Below are positions 46,708-60,140 of a DNA stretch of 64,000 nt, in pieces; the stretch's first letter is position 1, and every line of letters starts with the position of its first letter. The stretch lies in the NCBI GenBank assembly GCA_036417435.1, contig CM070908.1, positions 50,873,090 through 50,937,089 on the forward strand, in the 5' to 3' direction. The DNA is from Inia geoffrensis (lineage: Eukaryota > Chordata > Mammalia > Artiodactyla > Iniidae). The position numbers were made by a program, and so were the translations under genes. Below the pieces are notes generated by a model. The model searched no databases and was not told the origin of the DNA. It saw nothing but the letters and a program-made list of their open reading frames with translations.

Positions 46708-48127
46708 GCTCAGTGTTGGCATTAATTTATGGAGGGGAACAAAAATGAAAATGTAAAGAAAAAGTCTGAAATTTTATAATAATGCTAAGCTTCAACCTGG
46801 CTAACAGACCCTGCACTTCCCTTGATGCAAGTTTTAGTCATTCAATTGCTTGATTCCAGTTTTCCAAATTACAGAGAAAGCAGGCAAGTTAATAAAATAC
46901 GCAAGGTGGATCGCTGAGCGCGTAATTTTCTAATACCTAACTACCAAGAACTCTGGCTACAATTACAGCTGTCCTCACAATTCTGTTGAAAGAAATAATC
47001 CTATTCACCATTCTTCATTTACGTATGTTCCCACAGTACTTGTTTCTATGTCAGCAAAAGCACTCTACACAAAACACTACGTAATTGTTTCTAATTACTG
47101 TTGACTGGTCAGACATAATGAACTTAACATATAGAAACACGGGAGCCCAAACATTTTAAAAGGATACAGACTTGCCCAAATATCCAAGCAAAAACTAATG
47201 ATTTTCAATCTCATTAGACAGAACCATCTCATCTACTTCCAAAACACAAACGGTACTGAGCGATCAAGGTGTTTATAATTGTCCTTCCTCACCAACACTC
47301 CAGAGGAAATATGGTGCTCTTTCCACTGGGGTGGCATTTTTGAAATTTCAGTTGAAATGGACATCTACCATAGACATACTGCTCAAATTATTCCCAAGGT
47401 CATGGGGCTTTCCTCCAGCCACAAGTCAAGCTTCCATCATGTGCCTGGTTCCCTAGACTCATGTCATGTGTGCTGTGTGACATCATTGGAAAGGTGCTTT
47501 GCTAGATATACTGAAATAACTGAGGGCCCCTGACGCCCACCATGGTCCAGAGAAGACTAACCAGAGGGGGAGTCTGGGGCCATGGGCCACCCTGATTCCA
47601 CACTGGGAAATCAGAGACAGAGGGACAGGAGCCCGCACTTGCTGTCAATGCCCGGAAGCTCCCTACCTCTCCTCCGGCTTCAGCTCCTGTGCTGCAGTGC
47701 CCACGGCAGCCAAGGTCACTGTGGTTACGAGTCTGACGGGCTAAAGCAGGGCCACCCTCCCATATACATGCCTTCCTGACCTTCCCTGCTCCTTCCCCCT
47801 CCTCTGGGTTTCAGGCAAGTTTTAAAGGGTGGCTGTCTCCATTCACCGGGAGTTTGCATTTCCCGTCAGTTGCCACCAAAGCCAGAGAGCTCAGACACAC
47901 TCCCTTCAATGCCAAGGTGATGGAGCTGCTACGTCCTTTGCAGTAACGTGCTGGGCGGTCACCTATATTAGCAGACGTCCCCTCCACCCAGGGCAGCGGG
48001 GCAGGAGAGGGCAAGGCGTGGGTATCTTGTGTGGCAGGAAAAAGGACAATCGAAAGCAGATCACACTACCATCCTGCACTCAAGGGGGGTGGGCATAGCT
48101 TTCAAGGTCCTTATACATCTCAACAAG
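46708..48127. other. Intron, no recognised feature
   Basis: No exon or transposon recognised. Confidence 0.5.
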
Positions 48128-48140
48128 AAAGGGAGCTCCA

Positions 48141-48291
48141 TGGGAAAAGAATCTGAAAAAGAACAGATACACGTATGTGTATAACTGAATCACTTTACAC
48201 CCGAAATTAATACAACATTGTTAATCAACTATACCCAATATAAAATAAAAATTGAAAACAAAAACCAAAAAAAGAGAGAGAGAGAGAGAGC
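48141..48291 (+). repeat. Short L1 3' end with target duplication
   Basis: Ends in an A-rich and GA-rich tail (about 48270-48290). Near-exact target duplication aaagggagctcca at 48128-48140 and aaaggagctcca at 48292-48303. Antisense to OSBPL10. Confidence 0.9.
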
Positions 48292-48303
48292 AAAGGAGCT
48301 CCA

Positions 48304-51300
48304 CCTGGAGTGCAATTGTTCCTGCTTGACATTAGTTGCTCTCACAAAGCACTGATTGTAAACTAAACAAATCGATAGCTCAAGCAAGTTTTATGAAGTG
48401 AAGAATTGTTCTTTCTTCTGAAAGTGTAATTTTCCCATCTGCCCACAAGCCAGTGCACCCCTCCCACCCACTGCCACACTCGCAGGGAGATGCTTACAGA
48501 CCACAGGGACCAAACGTCTCCTGCTGTCTGCCTTCCTTGGAAACCAAACGCAGCTGGCCCCTGATTTCCAGGAGCCAAGACGCCTTCTGCAAGCTCCTGC
48601 CACATCATACGAAGAACATACGTTACTGTGCACACCAGTACTGTTGCACACCCAACCCCTCCAGCTTGTCCCACTTCAATCAACATCGCGTTTCCTGTGT
48701 CTGGTGATGCCGTCAGGGGCACTGGCTCCAGCAAGGATAATTAAGGCTGGTGCACAGGCCTCAGAAGCTGACTCACTCCAGGGCGACTGGCGGCCAGAGC
48801 TCCTGGGGGGCCTTAGGTCCCGCCAAGGGAGGAAAGGCCACGGGGAGCCTGACACACAACCCCTCACTGGCACAGACCCTTAGCAAATGGTGCCCTAAGC
48901 TTAAACAAGGATCCAGCAACATTTCTGTCTCCTGCACCTTCGGAAAACTTGCAAAAATTCTCTTATCCAACCTTGAGTAAATAATCAGGGTTTAAAAATA
49001 AAGCTGGTTTCATTCATCACGTTGTCAGCGAACGTCTTAGAGGACACCCCCAATTCCACCCACACTGGAACTCAAGTCCATATGCAGAAGGTGGGACCAC
49101 CCTCTGGTGTGGGTCCAAAATGGGGGCACGTGGATGGAGGGCAGGGGTTCCCAACAGGGCATGTCGGTCTGAAGGAGGTCAACTGGCCGTGTAAACACCA
49201 ATCTGTGGGCACCCGCAAAGCACCCATGGTTAGCCGGGGCTCTGAGAAATGGAGATTTCGAAGAACCAGGCTTTGATGGAGTTTTAAAGACAGAAAACCT
49301 TCCCTTTTAGGGTCAAGGGTTTGCATATTCTGCTGTTCTGATGTGAAATCCACAACAACGGTAACGGTCAGTGGATCCAAGTCTGCTTTCCACAGTTAGG
49401 CCCACGTGCTCATCACATCCCTCACCCTCCCGCTCATCAAGTTCTGCTCCTCTCCTGGGTACCCCTGTATGTCCACGCCCTCCTGTACCAATGGATTTCT
49501 GCTTGTAAAGTGATGACAACCGTCCTGAGGCGATCAAAGGTGGCAGAACGGTCTTCCTCCACCTCAGAAGAAAACTGAAAATAAGAAATGGCTTTATAAC
49601 GCTGAGACAGTTCCTAAGACTCAAGCAAGAAGAATCTTTAAATACTGCCGTTCCCCAGAGAGCTTTGCAAATGAGCCAGCCCGAACCGTAAAAATGTACA
49701 CAAACTTGAAGATAAAATGGAATTAGAATATGTTGTAAAGAGAAGGCAGGCTTTGGAAAAAAGAAGTTTTTAATAAAAACAAAAAATTATGACAGCGTTG
49801 CTTACCACGTGAGTACCGCAGGACATGGGGTGCTACAACAATCCAGTGACTCTTGCCTTGTTAGCAAATGGCGGGGGGGACGGACAAGCAGAGGTGGTGG
49901 ACAGGAAAAGGCCACCTGGCAGCTGGGGTCCAGGGGCACCCCTGGTAGCTCAGCAGTGACCTAGGCCCTAAAGCAAGGATTCTTAATCTGGGCCCTGTGG
50001 ACACTCGTTAAGATACCTACCCATACCCTTGACATTTCATATACAAATTGTGTGTCTGGGCATTTTATGGACAGAGGGTTCTGCCCGGGGCTGACCTCAG
50101 GCCTCGCAAGGTCTGCAGGGTCTCAAGGTCTGAAGGGTCATGGAAGAGAGATGGGCTCTCAGGGTGGGAAGTGGTTGAATCGAAGGCGGTCCCAGCACCT
50201 GCAGACGTGCCCCTGCCTTACCACCAACCTCTACTCCTTATCTGATAGGAGGCAGCTCCTCCACGGGCCAAGGACCAAAGCCAGAAGCAACACCGTGACT
50301 TGAGTTAGGTTAATGTGGGTCCAGCAGTCTTGTCAAGGGGGACACCGGTGTAGGGGAGACACGGAACTTTCTTAGCGTCTCTTCTTTTTCACAAAATTTT
50401 AATTCTTCAATATAAATGCAAATTCCAAGCAAGACTGAAATTCCAACCTCTTTTATTCAATACACATATGTGATTTCATTACAGTTGGAGTCAGTTCCAG
50501 GAAAAACAAGCCCAGGAAACAGACATTTAGCTTTAGAGTCCATTCAATTCCCTGTCGGAGGCCTCACTCCACCCCACGCTCCCAAATCCACCCCACCCCG
50601 CCTTCCCAGGCCTCGCTCCTATTTTCCCTTCCGCAGACCGTGTATGTCTCTCTTCACAATGATCTCTCCTTCTTTCTTAACTGAGACCTGGCCCTCAGAC
50701 AGCTGGGGCCAGTATAAGCAGTTGGATCTATTGTACTAACATCCTCTTTAACCTAATGTCTCAAAGGGCTGAACCCTGAGACTCGAGGCATTAGAGAGAG
50801 GCCTGTGCATTACCCAGCCTTCCAAAAAGTCTTTTCACTGTTGGGTGGGGAGCAGCTCCACAAAGAGCCCTGAAAACCCAGACATGCAGGTGTGAGGGGT
50901 CTCCTCCAGCAAGGATCGGGATGGACTCCTATAGCCATCTTCTGCCAGGTCAATAAGCAGCCTGGAAGAGGTATTCTTAACTAAACAACGTCTTCAACAG
51001 AAAAACATAATCCACTGAGCTCATGTTAGCCACCACCCTCCTGAAATTCTACCCGACCAAGATACAAAGCCAGCTAGAGAATGAACATTCTCCTCTGGCA
51101 GCGAACACACTTCAGCTCAATCATTTTTAAAGCCTGGCATCTCTCCCCGCACACTGGTACCTTGGCATGGAGGCACGGGTGGGCTGTGCCATCCCGAAGA
51201 ACCTTGGCATTGAATGCAAGAGCCCAACGTAGCCCAGATATCGTCCTTACAGGAAAAGGGGGGAACACAGCCATGTCAAGAAGACTCTCTGGTATTCTGG

Positions 51301-53574
51301 GGGCCAGCGAAAGGTGGGCAGCGGGGAAGAAGACGCAGAGCATCACCACCCTCAGATACCCTCAAATGAGAGCAATGTCTGTATCACAGCAGCAGGCAGA
51401 GGAGTAACCAGGAAATGACGTGTCCTCTTACGCGACGGGCTTCTCAAGCCCACAACTACACAGAACATGCAATGACATGCAATCACGGCCACCAGGGCGA
51501 GTCTGCTTTTGCTTACTAGGGGATAAAAGTCAAGAGAAGCTGTTCTTCCAGAAAATAAGAGGTTTTAGGAAAAACAGGAACGTGAAACATAGACAGAACT
51601 TAGGGGGTCAGAGAGACTGGGAGGGTGGGTACATGGAGACACACCAAGGGGACAAAAAAAAAAAGGAAATGCAGTGAACACTGGAAGAAAAGCAAGAGGG
51701 TCTGAGTGTCTAAGAGGTACAAGTACCCAGGGACCAACAACCAAACCAATTTTTTTTTGGTTCTAATGATAAATGGTATTACTGTCTCTTTAATTTCTAG
51801 TCATTTTTTCATCTCAATATTCACAGTGTATTTAACCAAGTTATCACAACCATTACTTGGTCCTCAGAGCGCATCTTCATATCAGTAACATTTTATCAGT
51901 AAATCCTAAGAAGCCCCGCCTGACAGCCCAAGGTCACGAGAACTGGCACGGCTGGATCCGAGGAGCCGGTCCAACTCGGAGCTCAAGTCAACAAGCATCA
52001 GCAGAGCCTGGAGCCCCCAAAGACAGCCAAACGTCCAGCAAATTCCACCAGTAATTTCTGGCCCTCATTCCCCAATAGGAAACGTCTACCCCGTGACTGT
52101 CAAGTGCACGGCCCTCCCTACCACGCGCTTGGAACGATTATCTCCCGAAGACAGACACAGACACAGACGTGAAGTTTGTCCTCTGATCGTGCACTGGCTG
52201 CTCCTGGGGACCTACTGTTCTCCCCACGCTCAGCACGGGCGGGGTTTCTCCTCCAGAAGAGTCTCTCTAATTCCCCAAAAGTAGGCCATCCTTGCTCGGT
52301 GGAAGGGATCTCGGTCGGAACGGATGGATGCTTGTCTCTGGTCACAAGTCATGCGAGAGGGCTGCCGTCGGCCACACGTCTTCGGATGGTGTCTGGTCCG
52401 GATGACGGCCCTCGGCCCTGATGCAGGGCGGCAGCTGAAGGCTCCTCACATGTACCGTCGTCTCTGTGGAGCCACGTCGAAGCCAGGCCACCGAGTGGGC
52501 CTCGGAGGCCACCCCCTTAGTTAGGGGACCTTATCTGGCCATTTGGAGGTAGGTACAATGAGGCCACTGTGGCGAGGTGGGGGGGACCTGACGGAGAAGT
52601 TGGCTCTTATCCTTGACAGGTTCAAGCACAAGCATGTCCACGCAGCCTGCTGGTCCCAGCTGCCATCTGGGGGGCACTGAGTTGGCTGCCACTGCCATCA
52701 TAATCCTTCTGCCGCCTCCCAGTGGATGCGCTGGCTTTCTGGCTCTACCCACACATACATACACATTTACCACACTTGGCTCTCACAGACTGCAAGGACA
52801 GATGCTCGTCCTGAGCAAAGGGGCCGACCTGCAGAAAGGTTAATTTTAAATCAAAGACATCCTGGAAGGCGGAAGGAAGTTGATTCTGGGGAGGGGGGTG
52901 GAGGGGGGGGGTACATTCGTCATCAGCCAAGGTCATCGAGAACATCACACCAAGAAGGTTCAAAAAAGCGTTCCTTTCAAGACACGTGAGGTAGGCATTC
53001 AGAGGGAGGAGAATCGCCAGCCCTTTTCCAGCATCCACGTGTCTACTTGAAAATCATTTTAAACGAAAGCAGAAAAGAAAGGAATTGCGAAGGAGCAAAG
53101 GAAACCTCAAGAAAGCTCAGCAAAGGAAAACGGAAGCGGCAGCTGCAAACAAAGAGGGAGGTGATTATTTTGCAGTTGAGGTTTTGGAAGCACATCAGCA
53201 GGACCCCTGGCCCTGGCATGTGGGCACCGGGAATCAAGGGGAGGGTGCCAGCATGGTGGGTCAAGCAAAGTGCCAGCGCCGCATCCAGTGCTTTATGGCC
53301 TTTTCTCCATCAGCAAAAGTCCAGCCCTTTCCAGCCCAGCCCAGCACTGAATTCACAGCCGGGCCAAGGGCTCAACAAAGCTCTGCAGGGTGAAGGGGCA
53401 CGCCCACCGTGCCCTAGTCCTGGGTGGCACCAGCAGCACGGGTCACGCTTCCCAACTCACAGGAAGCCCCTGAGGATGGGGATAAAGGTCACGAGAAGGA
53501 GAAGAAAGAGGATGCATCACCACAGCTCTGCAAGGCAGCAAAGCATCCAGGGAGAGCTCTGCACGGTGGCTGCA
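48304..53574. other. Intron, no recognised gene
   Basis: 5.3 kb without a clear young transposon. A possible old DNA-transposon patch lies at 49970-50045 ('caaggattcttaatctgggc'). I looked for the next upstream OSBPL10 exon on the minus strand and found none. Open frames at 51074-51407, 52118-52421 and 53047-53595 lack any family resemblance. Confidence 0.5.
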
Positions 53575-53705
53575 GAGAGACAGCCCTGGACATAAATCCT
53601 GAATCCGCCACCTTCCACCTGGCAGGCAGTCTCCTCACCTGTGAAGTGGAGATGGTACCACCCACCCCCTGGAGGGCTGCTGAGAGGCCCGGGGAAGTCA
53701 GGGTA
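53575..53705 (+). repeat. MIR SINE fragment
   Basis: 'tgaatccgccaccttccacc', then 'cctcacctgtgaagtggaga' and 'gagggctgctgagaggcccg' follow the MIR order. Confidence 0.65.
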
Positions 53706-55034
53706 CGGGAAGTGGGTGCAGAGGGAACACTGAGCAGAAGCCTGCTGCCCTCGTGAGGCTGCAGCATCCTCATGGGCACATGGTGGACCTGCGGCCATGG
53801 GGATCTAGAAACCACAGCTGAAGTGCCCACCACCCCTGCTTGTGCTCGTTCCCATCCCAGCAGCGTCCTTCTGGAAGCTGCAGGATGCCGCCCATGCTGT
53901 CTCCCAGGCCCTCCTCAGCAATGATGACACCGAGGGTTCTGGGGCTGCAAAGGTCCAGGCCCCCCCAAACGAGGTAGCATCACTTCCCGGACCTGGGGAT
54001 GCAGCAGGAAGGGATTCATAGATATCCACCCTCCAGCAAATCTCAGCCTAGAGTCACATGCAGATCTGGGAACCACATGGGACAAACACACAGTAGCCAG
54101 GACAGTGAATCGGACAGTGCAGGCCATCCCCTGGCCTCAGGAGACCTGCTGTGGTCTGCAGGGAGTGACAGGACGGGGGTGCCTGCCATCCAAGCCTACC
54201 CAGGAAAGGTAGGGAGGAAATTCCCTGAGACCCATCCTAGCCTTCCTGGGCTCTGATAAGAGGAAAAGTGGTGGTTTAAGACATAAAAGGACCCCCCAGC
54301 CTCACCTCCTCCTTGGGGTGGCCTGAAGGGTAAGCAGTCACCAGGCCTGAACGAGTTACCATTGCACCAGCTGCCTCAAACTCAAAGCACCGCGTGAGAT
54401 ACTGAAGACAGAAGGATGCGGTCTTAAGCCACGGTCTCTGCATTCAACCAGCGGGGATCTGTTGGAGGACCTTTCTTTCTCCAGCCCTGGGTGTGACTGG
54501 TCAGTTCCCAACTCATCATTCGACACTTAGTTCAACCATGCTTCACGGGGGCAGAGGCGATGCCTCCGTCCTAACCAGGAATCCCTAAGCACCCTGTCAG
54601 CGCCCAGCTCGGCACTTACCCAACTGTATTTATGCAACTGCCCATCTATCTGCTTTCCCGTCGGAGCAGGACAGTCAGCTCTCTTTTGGCACAGGAACAC
54701 TGATGATCGGGGCTGGCTGCTTAGGGCTCTGGGTCGATGTGGATTGGAAGCCTCCTCCAGGATCTGGGAGGAAGAATGCCCTGATCCAGCAGCAACAACA
54801 GCCGGGAGCTCAGGAGGGGAGAGTGACAGCCATGGCGTTGTCAGCTTACCCACCTCAGAGCTCCGTGATGATGGGAAGCCTGTCTTACTCAGGCTTTCAT
54901 TTCTAGAATCCCAACACAAAGCCTGGTTTTATAATAGCTGCTCAGTTAAAAACAAACAAAAAAAAAATTGTAAGGACTGAATGAATAAAACTAAAGAAAA
55001 ATTGGGAAAACTGGAGCGTGCAAGACAAAATCCA
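53706..55034. other. Intron, no recognised feature
   Basis: No exon or clear repeat recognised. A short A run lies near 54957-54967. Confidence 0.5.
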
Positions 55035-55360
55035 GATTTAAAATGAGAAGAGGTCAGCCAGTCACAGAAGACCACATATGACATATGATCCCACTTATGT
55101 GAGATGCCCAGAACAGGCCAATCTACAGGGACAGAAAGTACATTAGTGGGGGACGGAAGGACGGGGGGATTTGAGGTGACAGCTAAGAGGTAAGCTTCCT
55201 TTTGGGGTGATGAAAATATCCTAAAGCTGACTGTAGTGCTGGTGGTACATAGCTGGGAGCATCCTCAAATCCAGAGGATGGCACACTTCAAATGGGTGAA
55301 TTGACATGGCATGTGAATTATATCTCAATAAAGCTGTTATTTTAAAAATAAAAGGACACA
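55035..55360 (+). repeat. Old L1M 3' end
   Basis: 'gatcccacttatgtgagatg', 'gggacagaaagtacattagt', 'tggggtgatgaaaatatcct' and 'attatatctcaataaagctg' match the tail of a mammalian L1M. Antisense to OSBPL10. Confidence 0.8.
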
Positions 55361-55679
55361 TGATGCAAAGTCAAACACGGCCAGAAGGAAGGTGACGTGT
55401 GCAGATCCAGACACTGACCTGAGTCTCACCCAGGATCAGCGCTTAGGGCGGCAGAGAAAGGCGGGGCCCTTCCAACCGGAGTGACGTGACAAGGAGCTTT
55501 GGCTCAGCCCAGACTGTATGTGGCTTTGCCCTTAGGACTAGACTCACTCCCTTGGAAAGCCCATGTGATTGATGCCAGTGGCTTTAAACCATTTGTACAC
55601 TGATGGCTTCTAAGTTTATATCTCAAGTTCAGCCTTCTCCCCTGACTTCCAGCTTTGTGTGTCCACCCCCTAAGCTATT
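55361..55679. other. Intron, no recognised feature
   Basis: Nothing recognised. Confidence 0.5.
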
Positions 55680-56157
55680 AGGCAGAACAACGGACTCCCA
55701 GACACGCCCACGTCCTAATCCCTGGAATCTGTGAATATGTTACTTTACATGAAAAAGTGGCTTTACAGATGTGATTAAAGCCTGGAATCAGGGCAAGTAT
55801 CCTGGGTTATCCAGATGGGTCCAACAGAATCCCAGAAATCCCTAAAATTCGAGACTCTTTCCTGGCTGTGGTCAGAAGAGGAGATGTACCCATGGAAACT
55901 GGTCAGACATGCAGCATTGCTGGCTTTGAAGATGGAGGAAGGAGCCACAAGCCAAAGAAAGCAGGCAGCCTCTGGCAGCTGGACAAGGCAAGGAAATTGG
56001 GTCTCCCCTAGAGCCTCCAAGAAAAACCTCGATTTCAGCTCCATGAGACCTATGTCGGACTTCTGACCTACAGAACTCTAATACGATCAGTCTGCACTGT
56101 TTTAAACCAACAAGTCTGTGATAATTTGTTACAGCAGCAATAGAAAATTAACACACT
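55680..56157 (+). repeat. MLT1-type (MaLR) LTR
   Basis: 'cctaatccctggaatctgtg', 'ggctttacagatgtgattaa' and 'gaagatggaggaaggagcca', with the end 'caatagaaaattaacaca'. A solo LTR with no internal genes. Confidence 0.75.
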
Positions 56158-56189
56158 TACCTAATAGGCATATTAAACATAATATATCC

Positions 56190-57005
56190 AAAACACACCT
56201 TGCAACTCACACCTCCAAAACGTGATCCTCTGTCTCAGGAAATGGCAACTTCATTTTTCCAGCCACTCGGCCAAAAGCCTCAGCACCACCCCTGACTCCA
56301 GTCTTCCTCATGTTCCACCCACACCACAGCCCCCAGCAAACCCTGCCAATTGCATCTGCAATCCGATTACTCTCACAACCTCCACTCCCTGGCACAGGCC
56401 ACCGTCAGCTCTCACTTATTTACTGCCACAGCTTCCCAGCAAGTCTCCCACACCCGCTTTAAGGCCTCGGTCTCCTCACAGCAACCAGCAGTCATCTTCA
56501 GTCATAACGCAGGTCCTCTTAACTCATGCTCAAAACACTCCCCACTTCCTTCAGAATCAAAGTTCTTACTGGGGCCCAGGAGACCCCATGTGATCTCACC
56601 CCACTGCTTCTCTCACCTTCCTTCCCACCGCGTCCCTCCCCCACCCTCCTCAGGCCCCGCCAGCCACTTTCTGTTCCTAGAACACACGAAGTGCACGTCT
56701 ACCTCAGGGCCTTTGCACCTGCTGTTACCACCCTTCTCCCCCTGGATTCCTGCATGGCTTCCTCCCTCCCTTCACTCAGATCTCTACTCAAGTGTCACCT
56801 GACCATCCTCCCCACCTTCCCCATCATGCCCCGCCCCTAGCTGCTCCTTCACCCCTGGCACTGATTGTATCATATGCTAATTGATCACCTCTGTCCCCTG
56901 GAGAAGGTCAGCTCACGAGAAGCAGGCTGTGTTTTGTTCACTGTTGTGTCTCTATTGACAAAGATGGGACTTGACACCGACATATTCCTTGAGTGAGTAA
57001 ATACA
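56190..57005 (+). repeat. L2 LINE, long 3' part
   Basis: Long and well ordered: 'cacctccaaaacgtgatcct', 'ctcagggcctttgcacctgc', 'ctctactcaagtgtcacctg' and 'gttcactgttgtgtctctat'. No intact frame. Confidence 0.85.
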
Positions 57006-57934
57006 CACTTGGCTTTCCCCTTTGGAAGTGAGCAACTCCGGACGATCACTAAGAGGCTGAAGAATATAACCCAGGGCCCAAGGAATGGCCTGTTAACTAA
57101 GCCACAGTGTGACTGTCGCAGGGGTGACGGGCACTGAGAACCATTCTGGAAGCTTCCTGCAGCCACAGGTTCAGCGTGAGGGAGAACAGCGTGCACAAAC
57201 AGACCCCTCAGGCTCCGTGTGAGGCACAGGAGAGGAGCACAGATGGCGTAGGACACGGCCTGAGTCCCCCTGGGCCTGCAGCCTCTGCGGACAGTGGCTG
57301 GTGTGGGCTGCCAGTTGCAGGGTCGACAGTGAGCACCGCAGGAGCCACGGGGGAGCAGCAAGGCGGCGGCAGGCAGTTCAGAAGGAAGAAGCAAGCTCTG
57401 GAGGGAGCAAATGGAGCCACAGAGGAGACAGCTCAGGAGATTCAGACACAGCACCATTCAAGTGGGAAAGAGCCGTTAGCATCTCACCTCGCACACCTCA
57501 AAGGGCCCCTGCAGCACCCCGCCTTCTCTGTTTCACTCACCAACCTCCTCGTCACCCAGGTTTGAGGCCTGCAGCTTCACAGACGCCTCCCCAGTGCCCC
57601 AGCACCCCGACACCCACCCGCTTACACATCCCTTCCCTCTCCCATCTCTGCCATCACACGCTGGGCCTTGGGCACATCTCATAGGACCCGAACACTTCCC
57701 AGATTCTCATCTGCTGCAGACCCCTCCTCTTATGCTCTGTTTCATATGGCACCACTAGAATGTTCTTCCCAAAACATCCGCTTCTCTGTTCAAAGTCTTC
57801 AAGGCCATCCCACTGCCCAGAGAAAACAATCCGCTCACTCAGCCCACCGTTTCGGGCTTTTGTCCCCCAGACCCCAGTGGTCACATCCACTCCTGCTATT
57901 CACCTAATCCTCCTCCAGCCCAGATTTACCCTGC
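57006..57934. other. Intron, no recognised gene
   Basis: The part near 57720-57900 may be another weak L2 piece. Nothing else recognised. Confidence 0.45.
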
Positions 57935-58070
57935 CCGGCGCAGTAGCCACTGGCCACAAGTAGCTATTTAAATTAATTAAAATGAAACACAATTTAACCA
58001 GCCACACTGTAAGTACTTAGCAGCCACAGGTGGCTGGTGGCTACCATATTGGTCAGTTGGCAAAGAAAAT
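57935..58070 (+). repeat. Likely DNA-transposon remnant
   Basis: 'cagtagccactggccacaag' with an AT-rich centre and 'gtggctggtggctaccatat' at the other end is a familiar short interspersed DNA-element pattern. Family uncertain. Confidence 0.45.
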
Positions 58071-58100
58071 ATTTTCATCATCGCACAAGTTCTACACTTT

Positions 58101-58318
58101 TTATTTTATTTTAATATTTATTTATCTGGTTGCACTGGTCTTAGCTGCGGCTTGTGGGCTCCTTAGTTGTGGCTCGCAGGCTGCTGAGTTGTGGCATGCA
58201 AACTCTTAGTTGCGGCATGCGTGTGGGATCTAGTTCCCTGACCAGGGATGGAACCCAGGCCCCCTGCATTGGGAGCGCGGAGTCTCAACCGCTGCGCCAC
58301 CAGGGAAGTCCCAGGCTG
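58101..58318 (-). repeat. Older CHR-type SINE
   Basis: Reversed head 'gcgccaccagggaagtccc' with a different, longer middle part than the short CHR copies. The duplication tacacttt is seen at 58093-58100 and 58319-58326. Confidence 0.85.
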
Positions 58319-58326
58319 TACACTTT

Positions 58327-58994
58327 AAATGCCCCCACAAGTCATTTCCATGCCTCCCGCCATTTGTGATTTCTCTGCAGAAAGAGCACCCACGCCCTGA
58401 TGCAAGCTCTGATGAGCCCGGGGCAAAGGGAAGCCCTCCCTCCTCTAACACCCCACATGGAAGCCCCGCCAGGGTCGCTCACAGGTTACTGCCTTGCCTA
58501 TTTTTTCCTAACGTTTTGGCAATAAAAAGCTCAGTGAGAACAGATCATTTCAGAACTCTAAAATTCCTACTGAACTACAGATGAACCATCTTACAAGCAC
58601 CTTCACCGAAGAAACAAAAAGACGACAGAATGATATATCAGGGGGGTAGGTCCCCCTGTGATTCGCTTCTTTCGTAACCATGGACGCGCAGCGAGAACGC
58701 AGCTCTGGCTTTCTATATCCACAGCCGTTAATGATTTATGTTTTGTGCTGGGCGATGGATTTCTTCTGATTCTGCAGATGGTGAATGCCTCTATTCAGAA
58801 AATGAACACAAGGAGACTAAAGTCGATGGCACCCCCTTAGTGGTCCTTTCAGAGTCTATGCTTGATGCTGCTAATTGCTAGACCACCTTGCTTCTTCCAC
58901 ACATCATGCAGTCATGGGCTCATACTTAGAGGCAGGCACAGGGAAAAAGGATGCAAAGCAAGGAGGGGATGCAGAATGGAGCAGGGGGAAGCTC
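58327..58994. other. Intron, no recognised feature
   Basis: Nothing recognised. Confidence 0.5.
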
Positions 58995-59098
58995 GGGATC
59001 AGGCCTAACACATGGTCCCGAACCTGCAGCCTCAGCATTGCTGGGAACTTGACAGAAATGCAAAGTCTGGGCCCCATCCCAGCCTTCCCGACCTGTGT
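58995..59098 (-). repeat. MER5A-like hAT remnant, first part
   Basis: 'gctgggaacttgacagaaat' and 'gcaaagtctgggccccatcc' match MER5A reversed. The rest of the element appears at 59418-59485 after an L1 piece. Confidence 0.7.
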
Positions 59099-59141
59099 TA
59101 TGTTTGTGGGGACGGGGGCCCAGACCTGTGTTATGTTTGTG
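59090..59141. repeat. 19-bp direct repeat
   Basis: gacctgtgttatgtttgtg is exact at 59090-59108 and 59123-59141, with 14 bases between. Confidence 0.95.
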
Positions 59142-59405
59142 TTTTGATGTTTATTTTTGAATCGAAATAGAATTTATATGTGGTGCATTGTACAGGCCTT
59201 AGTGCACAGTTCCATGAGTTATGACAAATCACTTTATATTCAATCACCTTTTTTCCCCTAACACCTTAACTATTTTTAAGTGTACAGTTCAGTAGTATCA
59301 ACTCTATTCACATTGCTGGGCGACAGATTCCTGGAACTTTTTCATCTTGCAGAACTGAAACTCTACGCCCACTGTAGGCTTCCAGCCCACCTCCTCCCCT
59401 CCCCC
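59142..59405 (-). repeat. Old L1M 3' end
   Basis: 'tttaagtgtacagttcagta' and 'actctattcacattgctggg' are the antisense of an L1M tail. It sits between two parts of a MER5A-like element. Sense with OSBPL10. Confidence 0.7.
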
Positions 59406-59417
59406 TGGAGAACCTGA

Positions 59418-59485
59418 GTGTTACCAAGCCCCCCAGGTGATTGGGATGCACGTCAGCACTTGAGAAACCGCTGCTCTAATGATCC
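59418..59485 (-). repeat. MER5A-like hAT remnant, second part
   Basis: 'ccccccaggtgattgggatg' followed by 'cacttgagaaaccgctg' completes the terminal end of MER5A. Confidence 0.65.
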
Positions 59486-59782
59486 CAGGCCACAGGGGCT
59501 CCGGAGAGCAGCCCAGAAAAGCAGCAGGCGTGTTAGAGGCCTGGCACCCAGGAAAGATGTAGAGGAAATGTGTCACTGGCCTCTTCTGATTTTCCAAACC
59601 CAATCCTGAGTGCCCAGTGTGGACACGGGAGTCAAACACGGACAAATGGACAACTTCTATCAAAATCTTGTGTAGGCATAAGTTGAAGAAGGAAATTGTA
59701 TTTCTCAACATTAGACCAGGTTCCGGAAATTTCACTTGATGGCCCAAAATTAGGATCAGAAAGCTGTAAGTTGGTTTTTGCT

Positions 59783-60140
59783 TTTTTTTGTTTTTATTTA
59801 TTTTTTTTGGGGGGGGGGGGCTACGTTGGGTCTTCACTGCTACGCGTGGTCTTTCTCTAGTTGCAGAAAGCGGGGGCTACTCTTCGTTGCAGTGCGTGGG
59901 CTTCTCACTGTGGTGGCTTTCTTGTTGCACAGTGTAAGCTCTAGGCGCGTGGGCTTCAGTAGTTGTGGCATGTGGGCTCAGCAGTTGTGGCTCACGGGCT
60001 CTAAAGCGCAGGCTCAGTAGTTGTGGCGCACGAGCTTAGTTGCTCCATGGCATGTGGGATCTTCCCAGACCAGGGCTCGAACCCATGTCCCCTGCATTGG
60101 CAGGCGGATTCTCAACCACTGCGCCACCAGGGAAGCCACA
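59783..60140 (-). repeat. Long (full-length) CHR-2-type SINE
   Basis: About 340 bases with the middle block that the short CHR copies lack ('cagtagttgtggcgcacgag'), ending 'gcgccaccagggaagccac'. It has a T- and G-rich tail (12 G at about 59809-59820). No exact target duplication found. Confidence 0.88.

Noticed and set aside
51074..51349. Minus-strand frame ending in a CxxC-containing segment
   Set aside because: The cysteines are too few and irregular for a zinc finger, and no splice sites or homology support it.
6729..60140. tRNA genes at CHR and MIR copies
   Set aside because: These SINEs derive from tRNA and keep box-like segments, but the tRNA body is degraded and followed by SINE sequence and A tails.
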